Part shown: positions 24,444 to 33,401 of the stretch, one piece after another
Numbering within the stretch: the first letter of the stretch is position 1
Layout: each line of letters starts with the position of its first letter
Assembly: GCA_947173495.1 (NCBI GenBank)
Contig: CAMWFQ010000001.1
Span: 186,001 to 250,000 of the forward strand
Origin: an uncultured Lachnospiraceae bacterium
Lineage (GTDB): Bacteria > Bacillota > Clostridia > Lachnospirales > Lachnospiraceae
Length of the DNA: 64,000 nt
Reading direction: 5' to 3'
The notes under the pieces: generated by a model
Told to the model about the DNA's origin: nothing
What the model saw: the letters and a program-made list of their open reading frames with translations, nothing else
Database searches by the model: none
Translations under genes and position numbers: made by a program

Positions 24444-25849
24444 ATTTTTTGTATCCCCAAAATACTTCTGGCCACACTGATTCCATTGGCAGAGGCCTGC
24501 TGGAGCCCCCGGGTCACTCCGGCTCCATCTCCAATCGCACGCAGCCCCTTAATACTGGTTTCAAATTCTCTGTTCACCACCACTTTATTGGAATAAAACT
24601 TTACTTCCACTCCATACAGAAGCGTCTCGTCCGCCGCAATGCCAGGGGTAATCTTATCCAGTGCAATCAGCATTTCTTCAATATCCACCATGATCCTGTG
24701 CGGAAACACCAGGGACAGATCTCCGGGCACCGCATCCTTTAAAGTCGGAATCAGATTATTCCGGCAAAGCCGCTCCTCCGTGGTTCTCCTTCCCCGTTTA
24801 AAATCTCCGAAGGTCTGCACCAGAATTCTTCCTCCGCAGAGCATGTTGGACAGCTGCGCAATATATTTTCCATATTCAATCGGAGTCTTAAAGGGCTTGG
24901 TAAAATTTTTACTCACAAGAATTGCAAAATTCGTATTATTGGTCTTGTAATCCTGAGCCTTGTATGCGTGTCCATTGACTACAGCAAGACCTCCCTCATA
25001 ATATTCCGCGGCCACCTCTCCCGAAGGATTGGTACAGAAAGTCCTGACCTTATCGTCAAAAGTCGGCGTATGATAAATCAGCTTTGCCTCATAGAGGTTT
25101 TCATTCAGGAACTCCATTACTTCATCCCGGACTTCCACTCTCACTCCGATATCTACCGTTCCCGGTGTGGTTTCGATTCCAATCTCCTCACACTTATCCT
25201 TAAACCAGTCGGCCCCCTCGCGGCCCACAGCAGAGACAATCTCACGGGCATAAAAGACCTCACCCTTATCTGTCCTGATTCCTGCCGCCTCTCCGTTCTC
25301 TACAAGAATTTCCTCAACCATTGTGTTGAAAATAAGTCTCACGCCTTCTTTTTCCAGATGACGTTGAAGCTTCTCGTATATTTTATATCCTTCTTCTGTT
25401 CCCAGATGACGAATAGGACATTCCACCAGCTTTAAATTGGCATTGATCGCCTTTTTCCGGATCTCTCTGATCTGAGCCTGCTTATCCGCACCGTAAACCC
25501 TGGTGTCAGCTCCAAATTTCAGATAGATATCGTCAGATTCCCGGATCAGCTCCCGGGTTTTTTCGTATCCCAGAATCTCCGGCAGATTTCCTCCCACATC
25601 CGGAGAAAGAGAAAGCTTTCCATCTGAGAACGCACCCGCGCCTGCAAATCCCGTAGTGATGGAGCAGGGCTTGCAACCCACACACTGCTTCGTCACCCGC
25701 TTGGGACACTGCCGCTTTTCAATGGAGCGTCCCTTTTCCACCATAAGAATCCTTAAGTCCTTCTTTTTATCCATTAATTCATAAGCGCAGAAAATACCTC
25801 CCGGGCCTGCGCCAATGATGATTACATCAAATTGATCGTCCATAACCAT
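24440..25849 (-). CDS. FAD-dependent oxidoreductase (BaiN/HI0933-like or geranylgeranyl-reductase-like fold)
   Basis: The protein has 469 residues. The N-terminal dinucleotide-binding motif is IIIGAGPGGIFCAYEL. A CVGCKPC cysteine pattern near residue 60 and a late AIGDGAGVTRGLQQASANGI flavin-binding motif place it among FAD-dependent proteins often annotated NAD(P)/FAD-dependent oxidoreductase in Clostridia. The substrate is unknown. ATG 25849 follows AAAGGAG closely; an alternative ATG lies two codons later. A longer frame to 25921 lacks a ribosome binding site. It is coupled to the PrsA-like gene by a four-base overlap. Confidence 0.8.
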   Translation of the reverse strand: MVMDDQFDVIIIGAGPGGIFCAYELMDKKKDLRILMVEKGRSIEKRQCPKRVTKQCVGCKPCSITTGFAGAGAFSDGKLSLSPDVGGNLPEILGYEKTRELIRESDDIYLKFGADTRVYGADKQAQIREIRKKAINANLKLVECPIRHLGTEEGYKIYEKLQRHLEKEGVRLIFNTMVEEILVENGEAAGIRTDKGEVFYAREIVSAVGREGADWFKDKCEEIGIETTPGTVDIGVRVEVRDEVMEFLNENLYEAKLIYHTPTFDDKVRTFCTNPSGEVAAEYYEGGLAVVNGHAYKAQDYKTNNTNFAILVSKNFTKPFKTPIEYGKYIAQLSNMLCGGRILVQTFGDFKRGRRTTEERLCRNNLIPTLKDAVPGDLSLVFPHRIMVDIEEMLIALDKITPGIAADETLLYGVEVKFYSNKVVVNREFETSIKGLRAIGDGAGVTRGLQQASANGISVARSILGIQKI

Positions 25850-25979
25850 GCCTCTCCTTTCCGGTATATGCCAACGTACCATACTACTAAAATAGCATAA
25901 GAGACAGCCTTCTTCCAGCATTTATTCCCAGTTTATGATTTCTTTATCGTTACCATTTAAATTCCATCCTGTGGTATGC

Positions 25980-26726
25980 CTATAGTATACCTCCCTCTTT
26001 ATCATACCATACCTCCCCATCCGTCAGGATATAGTCCTCTCCTCCCAGCACAGCCCGGCAGAAATCTTCTATGGAGTCAAGCCGTCTCTTAAAGGCCATT
26101 CCCCCTCCGTAAAGCCGCTTCGTATGGATATCGGAACCAGCTGTTACCGGAAAGCCATGCTTCCTTGCATACACAAAGGCCCGGCTGTTAAATTCCGGAT
26201 ATCTGTGGCTCATACTTAAGGGAGAGGAATGCGCCCCATTGACAGCCTCCACGCCATCCACATCCTTCGGAAACAGACGCAGCTCCGGAATGTAATCCGC
26301 CTCTCTGAATGGATGGGCATGGATCACCATTCCCCCCGCTGCATGAATCAGCCGGTACTGCTCGCTGACCGAGGCATCCTTAATCTGAGGATGCGCTTTC
26401 AGCCAGGGTTTGTCCACACCATAGATCAAAAACTCTGTCCCTCTATAGCCGGATTCATAGCCAAAAAACACATCAAGTCCAATCTTTTCTCCCTGGTCTC
26501 TGGCATTCTCATATCCTTTACAGAACTGTTCAATCCAGCTTTCCCAGCCGAGTCCGGAATCAATACAGTTATTGCCGTACCAGTTGTGATCTGTGATGAT
26601 GATTCCCGTATATCCTGCGTCTTTAGCCGCCTGCGCCATCTCTCTTCCCGTACTGACCGCGCATGCACTGCTCTCACAGGTATGCATATGTGTCTCATAT
26701 AAATAAGGATAATCTTCTCTTATCAT
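25980..26726 (-). CDS. PHP-domain phosphoesterase
   Basis: The protein has 248 residues. Metal-binding motifs of the PHP superfamily are visible: YETHMHTCESS at the N-terminus, IIITDHNWYG, GYESGYRGTE, HAHPFRE and GSDIHTK near the end. Family members are phosphoesterases such as histidinol phosphatase, or act on nucleotides. The specific substrate is not evident. The gene is transcribed away from the HAD phosphatase gene and is monocistronic. Confidence 0.85.
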   Translation of the reverse strand: MIREDYPYLYETHMHTCESSACAVSTGREMAQAAKDAGYTGIIITDHNWYGNNCIDSGLGWESWIEQFCKGYENARDQGEKIGLDVFFGYESGYRGTEFLIYGVDKPWLKAHPQIKDASVSEQYRLIHAAGGMVIHAHPFREADYIPELRLFPKDVDGVEAVNGAHSSPLSMSHRYPEFNSRAFVYARKHGFPVTAGSDIHTKRLYGGGMAFKRRLDSIEDFCRAVLGGEDYILTDGEVWYDKEGGIL

Positions 26727-26877
26727 TCATCAATCCTCTTTCTATTGCTGCATTTCAGACTGCTTCTCATTTTGCTCCGCCGTTTCGCCACATCGTTCAT
26801 TTTACCCGTCTGCGTTCTTTCCGTCAATCTTCTTTCGTAACTGTTCGGCCTTCGGCTTCACATTACTGATCTGCCCG

Positions 26878-26906
26878 GTGACAAATCCCGCCGTATGCAG
26901 TATAAT
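26878..26906 (+). promoter_or_regulatory. Promoter of the HAD phosphatase gene
   Basis: GTGACA (26878-26883) and a perfect TATAAT (26901-26906) are separated by 17 bases, about 52 bases before ATG 26959. The rest of the 232-base divergent gap shows no other feature. Confidence 0.65.
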
Positions 26907-26958
26907 AAGCTGCATGAAACAATCCAAAGCAGAACACAGTATAATCGGAGGTCAGATC

Positions 26959-27606
26959 ATGATACGGAATATTGTTTTTGATATGGACGGCGTTCTCATC
27001 GACTCAGAATCCCTGATCCTGGATGCCTGGAAGGAGGTTGCCGCATCCACCGGAATTGCAGATATTGAACACACCCTGATGCAGTGCATCGGAATCACTG
27101 CACCGGAAACGGAAGCTTTGTTTTACCGAACTTATGGTTCTGATTTTCCCTATCACACCTACAGAGCCATGGCCTCCGATATTTTCCAGGCCCGCATTCA
27201 AAAAGAGGGACTTCCCGTCAAAACCGGTGTCTATGAACTCTTTGAGTTTCTGCGCGCAAATAATTTCCGGATCGGACTGGCTTCTTCCACCAGAGAGGAA
27301 GTTGTCCGCCGGGAAATGGAAAGTATCGGCCTTCTGGATTTCTTTCACATTATAGTATGCGGAGACATGGTATCCCACAGCAAGCCCCACCCGGAAATCT
27401 ATCTGAAAGCCTGCGAGCTCCTGAACGTCTCTCCCTCCGAATGCTACGCGGTGGAAGATTCTCCCAACGGGATTCGTTCCGCCAGTCAGGCGGGGATGAA
27501 GCCTCTCATGGTTCCGGACCTGGTGGCTCCTGCAGCAGATCTGTTGCCCATGATCTACAAAAAGTTTGACGATTTGCTAAAGGTGCGGGACTTTTTAAAG
27601 AATTAA
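26959..27606 (+). CDS. HAD-family hydrolase, beta-phosphoglucomutase-like
   Basis: The protein has 215 residues. HAD motif I is FDMDGVLIDSE, motif II lies in GLASSTR, motif III is the lysine of HSKPHPEIYL, and motif IV is VEDSPNGIRSA. A helical cap between motifs I and II fits subclass I enzymes such as beta-phosphoglucomutase or 2-deoxyglucose-6-phosphatase-like phosphatases. The substrate is unknown. ATG 26959 is favoured by CGGAGG 8 bases upstream. Its stop overlaps the stop of the convergent downstream gene by four bases. Confidence 0.88.
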   Translation: MIRNIVFDMDGVLIDSESLILDAWKEVAASTGIADIEHTLMQCIGITAPETEALFYRTYGSDFPYHTYRAMASDIFQARIQKEGLPVKTGVYELFEFLRANNFRIGLASSTREEVVRREMESIGLLDFFHIIVCGDMVSHSKPHPEIYLKACELLNVSPSECYAVEDSPNGIRSASQAGMKPLMVPDLVAPAADLLPMIYKKFDDLLKVRDFLKN

Positions 27607-28208
27607 ACCCGCTTTTTTCCCCGGGAAGGCTTCTGCAGTATTTCTGCAGCCAGACTGTAATCCCTCTCAAACAGCTCCTCGCACAGCTGAAGCTGGAGAA
27701 GCTCCCGCGGGATCTTTTCCAACAGTTTTTTCTGCACAAATTTCTTACTCTTCTCTCTATATCCGGGTAAATGATTCAGCTCCTGAATGTGTGCCAGCTC
27801 CGGCCTCCATAAAATTCCGATCTTCCGCTCCCAGTCCACCTTCGGGTTGAGCGCAGCCTTTCGCAGTATGTAAAAATCGGTTTCTCCCTCTGTCCGTTCC
27901 ACAGTGATGATCCCCCACCAGGGAGGAAGATGCTCTGCAATATGCATTCCATGCCTTGTACCCACCACTGCATAATTATAATCATAATACAGATCATAGT
28001 CCTTAACCTGCCGCTCCAGCCTTGCATAGGTATCCGCATCGCTTTTGATCTCGATTCCATACAATGCCTCCGGTGTTATCATGACAGCATCCGCCCTTGA
28101 TTTCCCCATGGTTTTCTCTTCCAGAATCCTGGTTTTCCCAAAGGTCTCCTCCAAAAAATCAAACAGCGGCTCTCTGATATCCTTATCTTTCAGTATTTTC
28201 TTTTCCAT
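27603..28208 (-). CDS. PD-(D/E)XK-like protein (sce7726-type)
   Basis: The protein has 201 residues. The central part reads KSRADAVMITPEALYGIEIKSD followed by a helix with YARLERQVKDYD and a strand YNYAVVGT. This is the D-x(n)-ExK pattern of the PD-(D/E)XK nuclease fold, as in the sce7726 family. No partner nuclease or phage gene is adjacent, so a role in DNA metabolism is only suggested by the fold. ATG 28208 has AAGGA upstream; the longer frame to 28601 runs through non-coding-looking sequence. Confidence 0.6.
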   Translation of the reverse strand: MEKKILKDKDIREPLFDFLEETFGKTRILEEKTMGKSRADAVMITPEALYGIEIKSDADTYARLERQVKDYDLYYDYNYAVVGTRHGMHIAEHLPPWWGIITVERTEGETDFYILRKAALNPKVDWERKIGILWRPELAHIQELNHLPGYREKSKKFVQKKLLEKIPRELLQLQLCEELFERDYSLAAEILQKPSRGKKRV

Positions 28209-28292
28209 TTTGCATTCCTTTCCCGTCTTCCTCCTTATACTGATACCGCAAACCCGACAGTCTGTAAAGTCCGATTCCTTAATTTCTCCATA

Positions 28293-28333
28293 TTTGATGC
28301 AAAAATGATACAACTTTGATGCTTCTTTGATGC
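28293..28333 (+). promoter_or_regulatory. Three direct repeats TTTGATGC before the VIT/VWA-exosortase operon
   Basis: TTTGATGC starts at 28293, 28315 and 28326, that is 22 and 11 bases apart, placing all copies on the same face of the helix. The gap is divergent, so either the sce7726-type gene or the VIT/VWA gene could be regulated. Confidence 0.45.
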
Positions 28334-28442
28334 AGAGGGCGTGTAAATTAAATGCATAAGAACATTTAAGATAAAAATCTGCAAAACAGCACATTCCACA
28401 AAAGATCCGAAAGGATTTCCGAATGCGCGGAAATGAGGAAAA

Positions 28443-30470
28443 ATGAAAACAAAAAAAATCTTTCTGACAATTATTCTTATGCTGATGGTCTTTCTTGCAA
28501 GCACTTCCTCTGTCAACGCTATGGAAGAAAATGCCGAAGATGAGGACAAGGTGTGCTCTCCTTATATCCTCATTCTGAATCCGGATTCCACCCTTGATCA
28601 CTTTCCTCTGAAAGAGACGAAAGTGACCACCAATATTGACGGTGTTATCGCGGAAACCTTTGTGGTGCAGTCCTATTCAAATGAAGGAGAAAATCCCATC
28701 AATGCCCGCTATGTTTTTCCCGCTTCCGCCAATGTGACGATTCATGGGATGCAGATGGTCGTGGGGAATAACGTTGTCACCGCCCGGATCAAAGAAAAAG
28801 AAGAAGCAAAGGAAGAATTTGAAACTGCCAAAAAAGAAGGGAAAAGCGCCTCTCTCCTTGAACAGCAGCGCCCCAATGTCTTTACCATGGATGTTGCAAA
28901 CATTATGCCGGGAGATGACGTGCGCATAGAACTGCATTACACGGAGCTGATCGAACCGGTGGAGGATACTTATCAGTTTGTCTTCCCTACAGTGACCGGT
29001 CCCCGCTATGTCAGTCCCTCCAAAAATGAAGAAACCGGAGAGGAAAGCTGGGTGGAAACGCCCTATCTGCCGGAGGGACAGGTCCCCGAAGGGAAATATA
29101 ATATTACCGTCAATTTATCCACGGGAGTGCCCATTGCCGATCTGTCCTGCAAATCTCACGATATTCATGTGAGCAAAAACGGAGACTCCAAAGCAGTCGT
29201 TACGCTCTCCGATCTTAAGGATTATGCCGGAAACCGGGATTTCATTCTGGAATACAAATTAAACGGTCAGGATGTGAACTGCGGTCTCATGGTGAATAAA
29301 GGCGAAGAAGAAAACTATTTTCTGCTTATGGTTCAGCCCCCGGAGCGCTGCGAGCTTGAGGATATCCCTCCCCGCGAATATATGTTTGTGCTGGACGTAT
29401 CCGGTTCCATGCAGGGCTTTCCGCTTTCCACCGCCAAGGGCCTGATCCGTAATCTGGTGTCTAACCTGCGGGAATGTGATTCTTTCAACTTGATGTTGTT
29501 TTCCGATGAGATCACACTGATGTCGCCCCAGTCTATGGCCGCCAATGAAAAAAATATAAAAAATGCCCTGGATCTGATCAGCGAACAGGAAGGCGGCGGC
29601 GGAACAGAGCTTGCGCCGGCGCTGGAAAACGCCATTGCTTTTCTTGGCAAAAAGCCGGCTCAGAGTATTGTGCTCATCACGGATGGCTATATCTTTGACG
29701 AAACGGAAATTTTCGACATCATAGATAATCATATGGATCAGGTCAGCTTCTTCCCCTTCGGAATCGGTTCCTCTGTCAATCGTTACCTCATTGACGGAAT
29801 CGCCAAGGCGGGACAGGGAGAATCCTTCATTGTCACAGACTCCTCGGAAGCGGAGGATATGGCCGCGCGCTTCCGCACCTATATCGAATCCCCTGTCCTG
29901 ACAGACATTCAGGTTACCTGCGACGGCTTTGACACTTATGATATTGAGCCTCAGAGGCTCCCTACACTTTTTGCCCAAAGACCCCTTGTGATGTATGGGA
30001 AATGGCGGGGCGAACTGACCGGGACCATAAAAGTCACTGGTAAAACAGGAAACAAAGATTATGTACAGGAAATTCCGGTAGATCAGATCACCCCTCTGAC
30101 GGGCAATCATGAGGCCATCAAATACCTCTGGGCGCGAAAAAAAATCGAACGGCTTACCGATTATGGAATCAGCCAGAACGATCCCGGCATCAAAGAAGAA
30201 GTGACTCAGCTCGGCCTTGCCTACAGTATGATGACGCCCTATACCTCCTTTGTGGCCGTGGTGGATACCATTCAGAACCCTTCCAAAAAGAGCACTGATG
30301 TGGATCAGCCTCTCCCTCTGCCTCTCCGGGTTTCCGATCTTGCCGCCGGCGGATACAGACTTGCTTCCGAGCCTGGCGATATCATACTGGCCCTGGCGGC
30401 TATACTGGCGGCACTCATTTTCTTCCTTTGCCGCGCACATAAGCACCGATACGAAAGAAGCAGGATATGA
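28443..30470 (+). CDS. Secreted VIT/VWA-domain protein with C-terminal sorting-like tail
   Basis: The protein has 675 residues. A signal peptide (residues 1-26, ending SVNA) is followed by a VIT domain (about 45-175) and a von Willebrand A domain (about 312-480) with an intact MIDAS start DVSGSMQG. The C-terminus has a short SEPGD sequence near residue 643, one membrane helix and a basic tail (RAHKHRYERSR). This three-part end resembles sorting signals cleaved by exosortases or sortases. The next gene, one base downstream, is an exosortase homologue, so this protein is its likely substrate or partner. VIT/VWA proteins often bind metal-dependent ligands at the cell surface. There is no clear RBS before ATG 28443 beyond AATGAGGAA. 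Confidence 0.85.
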   Translation: MKTKKIFLTIILMLMVFLASTSSVNAMEENAEDEDKVCSPYILILNPDSTLDHFPLKETKVTTNIDGVIAETFVVQSYSNEGENPINARYVFPASANVTIHGMQMVVGNNVVTARIKEKEEAKEEFETAKKEGKSASLLEQQRPNVFTMDVANIMPGDDVRIELHYTELIEPVEDTYQFVFPTVTGPRYVSPSKNEETGEESWVETPYLPEGQVPEGKYNITVNLSTGVPIADLSCKSHDIHVSKNGDSKAVVTLSDLKDYAGNRDFILEYKLNGQDVNCGLMVNKGEEENYFLLMVQPPERCELEDIPPREYMFVLDVSGSMQGFPLSTAKGLIRNLVSNLRECDSFNLMLFSDEITLMSPQSMAANEKNIKNALDLISEQEGGGGTELAPALENAIAFLGKKPAQSIVLITDGYIFDETEIFDIIDNHMDQVSFFPFGIGSSVNRYLIDGIAKAGQGESFIVTDSSEAEDMAARFRTYIESPVLTDIQVTCDGFDTYDIEPQRLPTLFAQRPLVMYGKWRGELTGTIKVTGKTGNKDYVQEIPVDQITPLTGNHEAIKYLWARKKIERLTDYGISQNDPGIKEEVTQLGLAYSMMTPYTSFVAVVDTIQNPSKKSTDVDQPLPLPLRVSDLAAGGYRLASEPGDIILALAAILAALIFFLCRAHKHRYERSRI

Positions 30471-30471
30471 A

Positions 30472-31446
30472 ATGAATCTTCGAAAAATGAAATTCTTTAT
30501 AAAACAATACTGGAGTTTGTATCTCACCGGTTTTTTCCTTGTATTCGTCCTCAAGCTCTTTTACAGCAAAGCAGGAACGGAACATCTTACATGGATTCTG
30601 GCCCCCACTGCATGGTGGGTCAGAATCCTCAGCGGCGTCTATTTCGAGCCGGTTCCCGGCATGGGCTATATCAATCATGATCTGCAGTTCATTATTGCCA
30701 GATCATGCAGCGGCGTTCAGTTTATGATCATTGCCGTGGCCGCGCTGATCTTCTCCTTTGTGCATCGCGCATCATCCGGAGAAGAATCCTTTCCACCACA
30801 GAAAAAACCGAGTCTGAAAAAAGGGGTTCTGTGGATCCTGCTGAGTCTGCTCCTGTCCTATCTCTTTACTATATTTGTCAATGGCCTCAGAATACTTTTA
30901 TCCATGGATCTTCCGCCGCTTCTGGAAAGCCTCTTTTCTTCCGGAAGCGCTGTTTTCCCGGGCGCAGCCGGTATCTGCAGCGGCCGGATGACGCCCGGAA
31001 AACTTCACACACTGATCGGGACCGTTGTTTATTTTTCCTCCCTGTTCGTCATCTTTCACCTTGCGGATATTCTCTCTCTGAAATTATTCTGCCCTGCAAA
31101 AAAAACTTTGCAGACAGGATCCGCCGGATTCCGGAAAATCCTTTGCCGGCTGCTTCCGCCCGTTTTCTGGTATCTTTTTATTGTACTGGGAATTCCGCTT
31201 CTGAACAGAGCCTGTCAAAAGGACAGCGGAAATTTCACAGGCTACGCCTCGCTGATCCTGCCCGTGTGTATCAGCATTCTGATCCTGCTTGTCCTTCTTT
31301 CGGCATTGCGGGAACACAGATGTATGCGGGCATATAGACGCATGCGGGCATGCGGGTGCACGTGGGCATGCAAATACATGCGGAAATACCGCAGGAAAAA
31401 ACAGCAAAAATCTGTTTCCAGTACGGAGTACCAGGTAATCGAGTAG
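30472..31446 (+). CDS. Exosortase-family membrane protein
   Basis: The protein has 324 residues and about eight hydrophobic segments. The three residues expected of the exosortase/archaeosortase active site are all present in the right surroundings: Cys79 in ARSCSGVQF, Arg140 in FVNGLRILLSM and His179 in KLHTLIGTVVY. Exosortases cleave C-terminal sorting signals in the membrane and hand the protein on to the cell surface. They are typical of Gram-negatives with extracellular polysaccharide and uncommon in Clostridia. ATG 30472 follows AGGA by 8 bases and lies one base after the VIT/VWA stop, so the pair is coupled. The C-terminal tail is odd, rich in Cys, Met and Arg, and its stop codon lies inside a two-hairpin repeat. 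Confidence 0.82.
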   Translation: MNLRKMKFFIKQYWSLYLTGFFLVFVLKLFYSKAGTEHLTWILAPTAWWVRILSGVYFEPVPGMGYINHDLQFIIARSCSGVQFMIIAVAALIFSFVHRASSGEESFPPQKKPSLKKGVLWILLSLLLSYLFTIFVNGLRILLSMDLPPLLESLFSSGSAVFPGAAGICSGRMTPGKLHTLIGTVVYFSSLFVIFHLADILSLKLFCPAKKTLQTGSAGFRKILCRLLPPVFWYLFIVLGIPLLNRACQKDSGNFTGYASLILPVCISILILLVLLSALREHRCMRAYRRMRACGCTWACKYMRKYRRKKQQKSVSSTEYQVIE

Positions 31447-31526
31447 GGAAGAGCTATCTTCCCCTACTCGCTGCGCGCCCCATGCGCCGCTTTAGCGGCA
31501 TACTTCCTCTGCATGGGGCTGCGCAT
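31437..31526 (+). repeat. Two-hairpin repeat, copy 3
   Basis: The first hairpin is GAGTAGGGAAGA-GCTA-TCTTCCCCTACTC. The linker is GCTGCGC, the outer stem GCCCCATGC/GCATGGGGC, the inner stem GCCGC-TTTA-GCGGC, the bulge ATACTTCCTCT and the tail TGCGCAT. The TAG in its first stem serves as the stop codon of the exosortase gene. Confidence 0.85.
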
Positions 31527-31585
31527 AGCAAATGCCATGACCGGCCCCTGAACCCCTGGCCTGCCATGGCATATTCCGCTTTTTA

Positions 31586-32494
31586 TTACAGAACGCTTTC
31601 TCTGAATTTACCGATCTCTTCAAGATATTTTTGTCCAAGAGGGCTGATTGCCGTTCCTTTCCGTTTCAGATAACCTATGGTCATAACCTCATCCGACTTC
31701 AGCCTCACAGCACAATAATCAGAACCGTTCAGGCTCTCACAGATGATCCCCGAACACAGGGTGTATCCGTTCAGCCCTACCATGAGATTTAACAGTGTTG
31801 CCCTGTCGTTGGCTTTGATCAGCCGTTTATAGGCATAAGTGCTGAGAACCTCCTCCGCAAAATAGAAGGAATTGTTGGTTCCCTGTTCAAAGGAAAGGCA
31901 GGGGTATTCATCCAGCTCCTCCAGGGTGATTTCCTCCTTGCCTGCAAGCGGATGCCCCTTCCACATATACACATAAATCCCACACTTCAGAATCTCATGA
32001 AACTCCAGCTCTGACTCCTGGAAAAGCTTGGTCAGCACCGCATGATTAAAATCATTGATGTAAAGAATGCCGATCTCACTCCGAAAGCTCTTCACATCTT
32101 CGATCACCTCATAGGTCTTGGTCTCGTGTACGGCAAATTCATATTCATCCATGCCGAACTGCTTCACCATTTCAACAAATGCCTTGACCGCAAAGGTATA
32201 ATGCTGCATGGAAACGCTGAATTTCTTCTTACTGCCCCGCTTCTCAATGTAGCGGTCCTCCACCAGACGGTATTGCTCCACCACCTGCCTGGCATATCCT
32301 AAAAATTCCTTGCCGTCCGGCGTGATCCGCACCCCTCTGTTGTTTCTGTTAAAAAGCGTGATGCCGATCTCCGCTTCCAGCTCTCTCACTGCCTGAGAAA
32401 GACTGGGCTGCGCGATAAACAGCGTTCTCGCAGCCTCATTCATGGAATGGGTATCGGCAATCGCGATCACATATCTTAACTGCGTAAGCGTCAT
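31586..32494 (-). CDS. LysR-family transcriptional regulator
   Basis: The protein has 302 residues. The N-terminal winged helix-turn-helix (residues 1-60: LTQLRYVIAIAD, MNEAARTLFIAQPSLSQAVRELE) and a periplasmic-binding-like effector domain are typical of LysR regulators. It lies 53 bases downstream of the metQ-like gene in the same direction. Many LysR proteins control sulfur amino acid genes, and an ATA-N9-TAT dyad precedes the metQ-like promoter, so this gene is the natural candidate regulator. The effector is unknown. Confidence 0.9.
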   Translation of the reverse strand: MTLTQLRYVIAIADTHSMNEAARTLFIAQPSLSQAVRELEAEIGITLFNRNNRGVRITPDGKEFLGYARQVVEQYRLVEDRYIEKRGSKKKFSVSMQHYTFAVKAFVEMVKQFGMDEYEFAVHETKTYEVIEDVKSFRSEIGILYINDFNHAVLTKLFQESELEFHEILKCGIYVYMWKGHPLAGKEEITLEELDEYPCLSFEQGTNNSFYFAEEVLSTYAYKRLIKANDRATLLNLMVGLNGYTLCSGIICESLNGSDYCAVRLKSDEVMTIGYLKRKGTAISPLGQKYLEEIGKFRESVL

Positions 32495-32547
32495 TTTTAC
32501 TCATTTCTGCTGTACATTTCCAAGCGTGCAGCAAGTAAGCTTATTAT

Positions 32548-33360
32548 TTATGCGAAAGGAATCACAGCTCCGTCATAGGTATCGTTTATGTAGGTCTTGA
32601 TGGCATCCGATTTCAACGTATCGACCAGTGCCTTGATTTTTTCTGCTCCTTCGTTTCCTTCCTTCACTGCAATCACATTCACATAGGTTTTCGCCGCCTC
32701 TGAATCGGCACTCTCATAAGCAAGCGCATCCCTGGCCACTGAGTAACCTGCTTCCAGCGCATAATTACCGTTTAATACCACAAAGGCAACCTCTTCCACT
32801 ACTCTGGGAACCTGCGCCGCCTCAAGCTCCACAATCTCAAGATTGTGAGGATTGTCAACGATATCATTCACTGTAGCGGAAAGCCCTGCGCCATCCTTTA
32901 ATGTGATCAGACCATTATCCTGCAGCAGAAGAAGCGCTCTGGCCTCGTTGGTAGTATCGTTGGGAACTGCCACACTGTCGCCATCCGCCACATCTGCAAG
33001 GGCGCTCTTGGTTCCCGGATAAATTCCGAAAGGCTCATAATGAATTCCGCCGGCATTTACCAGATGAGTGCCCTTCTCCTCATTAAAGCTGTCCAGATAC
33101 GGAATGTGCTGGAAGTAGTTGGCATCAAAATCACCGCTTTCCACCACCTCATTGGGCTGTACATAATCGTCAAACACTGTAACCTGCAGATCATAACCCT
33201 GCTCTGCAAGGATAGGCTTTGCCTGCTCCAAAAGCTCCGCATGAGGTGTGGCGGATGCTGCAACCTTGATCACCTTATCATCCCCACCCTTGCCTCCGCA
33301 GCCGCCAAGTACGCTCACTGCCAGAGTGCCTGTCAGCAATAATGCAATAAATTTTTTCAT
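32548..33360 (-). CDS. metQ: NlpA/MetQ-type methionine-binding lipoprotein
   Basis: The protein has 270 residues. The signal peptide ends in SVLGGC, then comes the NlpA/MetQ fold with ASATPHAELLEQAKPIL, DYVQPN, YFQHIPYLDSFNEEKG and a late NGNYA. The family captures methionine or related compounds for the MetNI importer. Here no metN or metI gene accompanies it within the window, so it is an orphan binding protein or serves a distant transporter. The neighbouring LysR gene may regulate it. No S-box is seen in its leader. AGGAGG precedes ATG 33360. Confidence 0.9.
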   Translation of the reverse strand: MKKFIALLLTGTLAVSVLGGCGGKGGDDKVIKVAASATPHAELLEQAKPILAEQGYDLQVTVFDDYVQPNEVVESGDFDANYFQHIPYLDSFNEEKGTHLVNAGGIHYEPFGIYPGTKSALADVADGDSVAVPNDTTNEARALLLLQDNGLITLKDGAGLSATVNDIVDNPHNLEIVELEAAQVPRVVEEVAFVVLNGNYALEAGYSVARDALAYESADSEAAKTYVNVIAVKEGNEGAEKIKALVDTLKSDAIKTYINDTYDGAVIPFA

Positions 33361-33401
33361 GATACTTTCCTCCTCGTTTGTTTATCTTTGTTTCCTGACA
33401 G

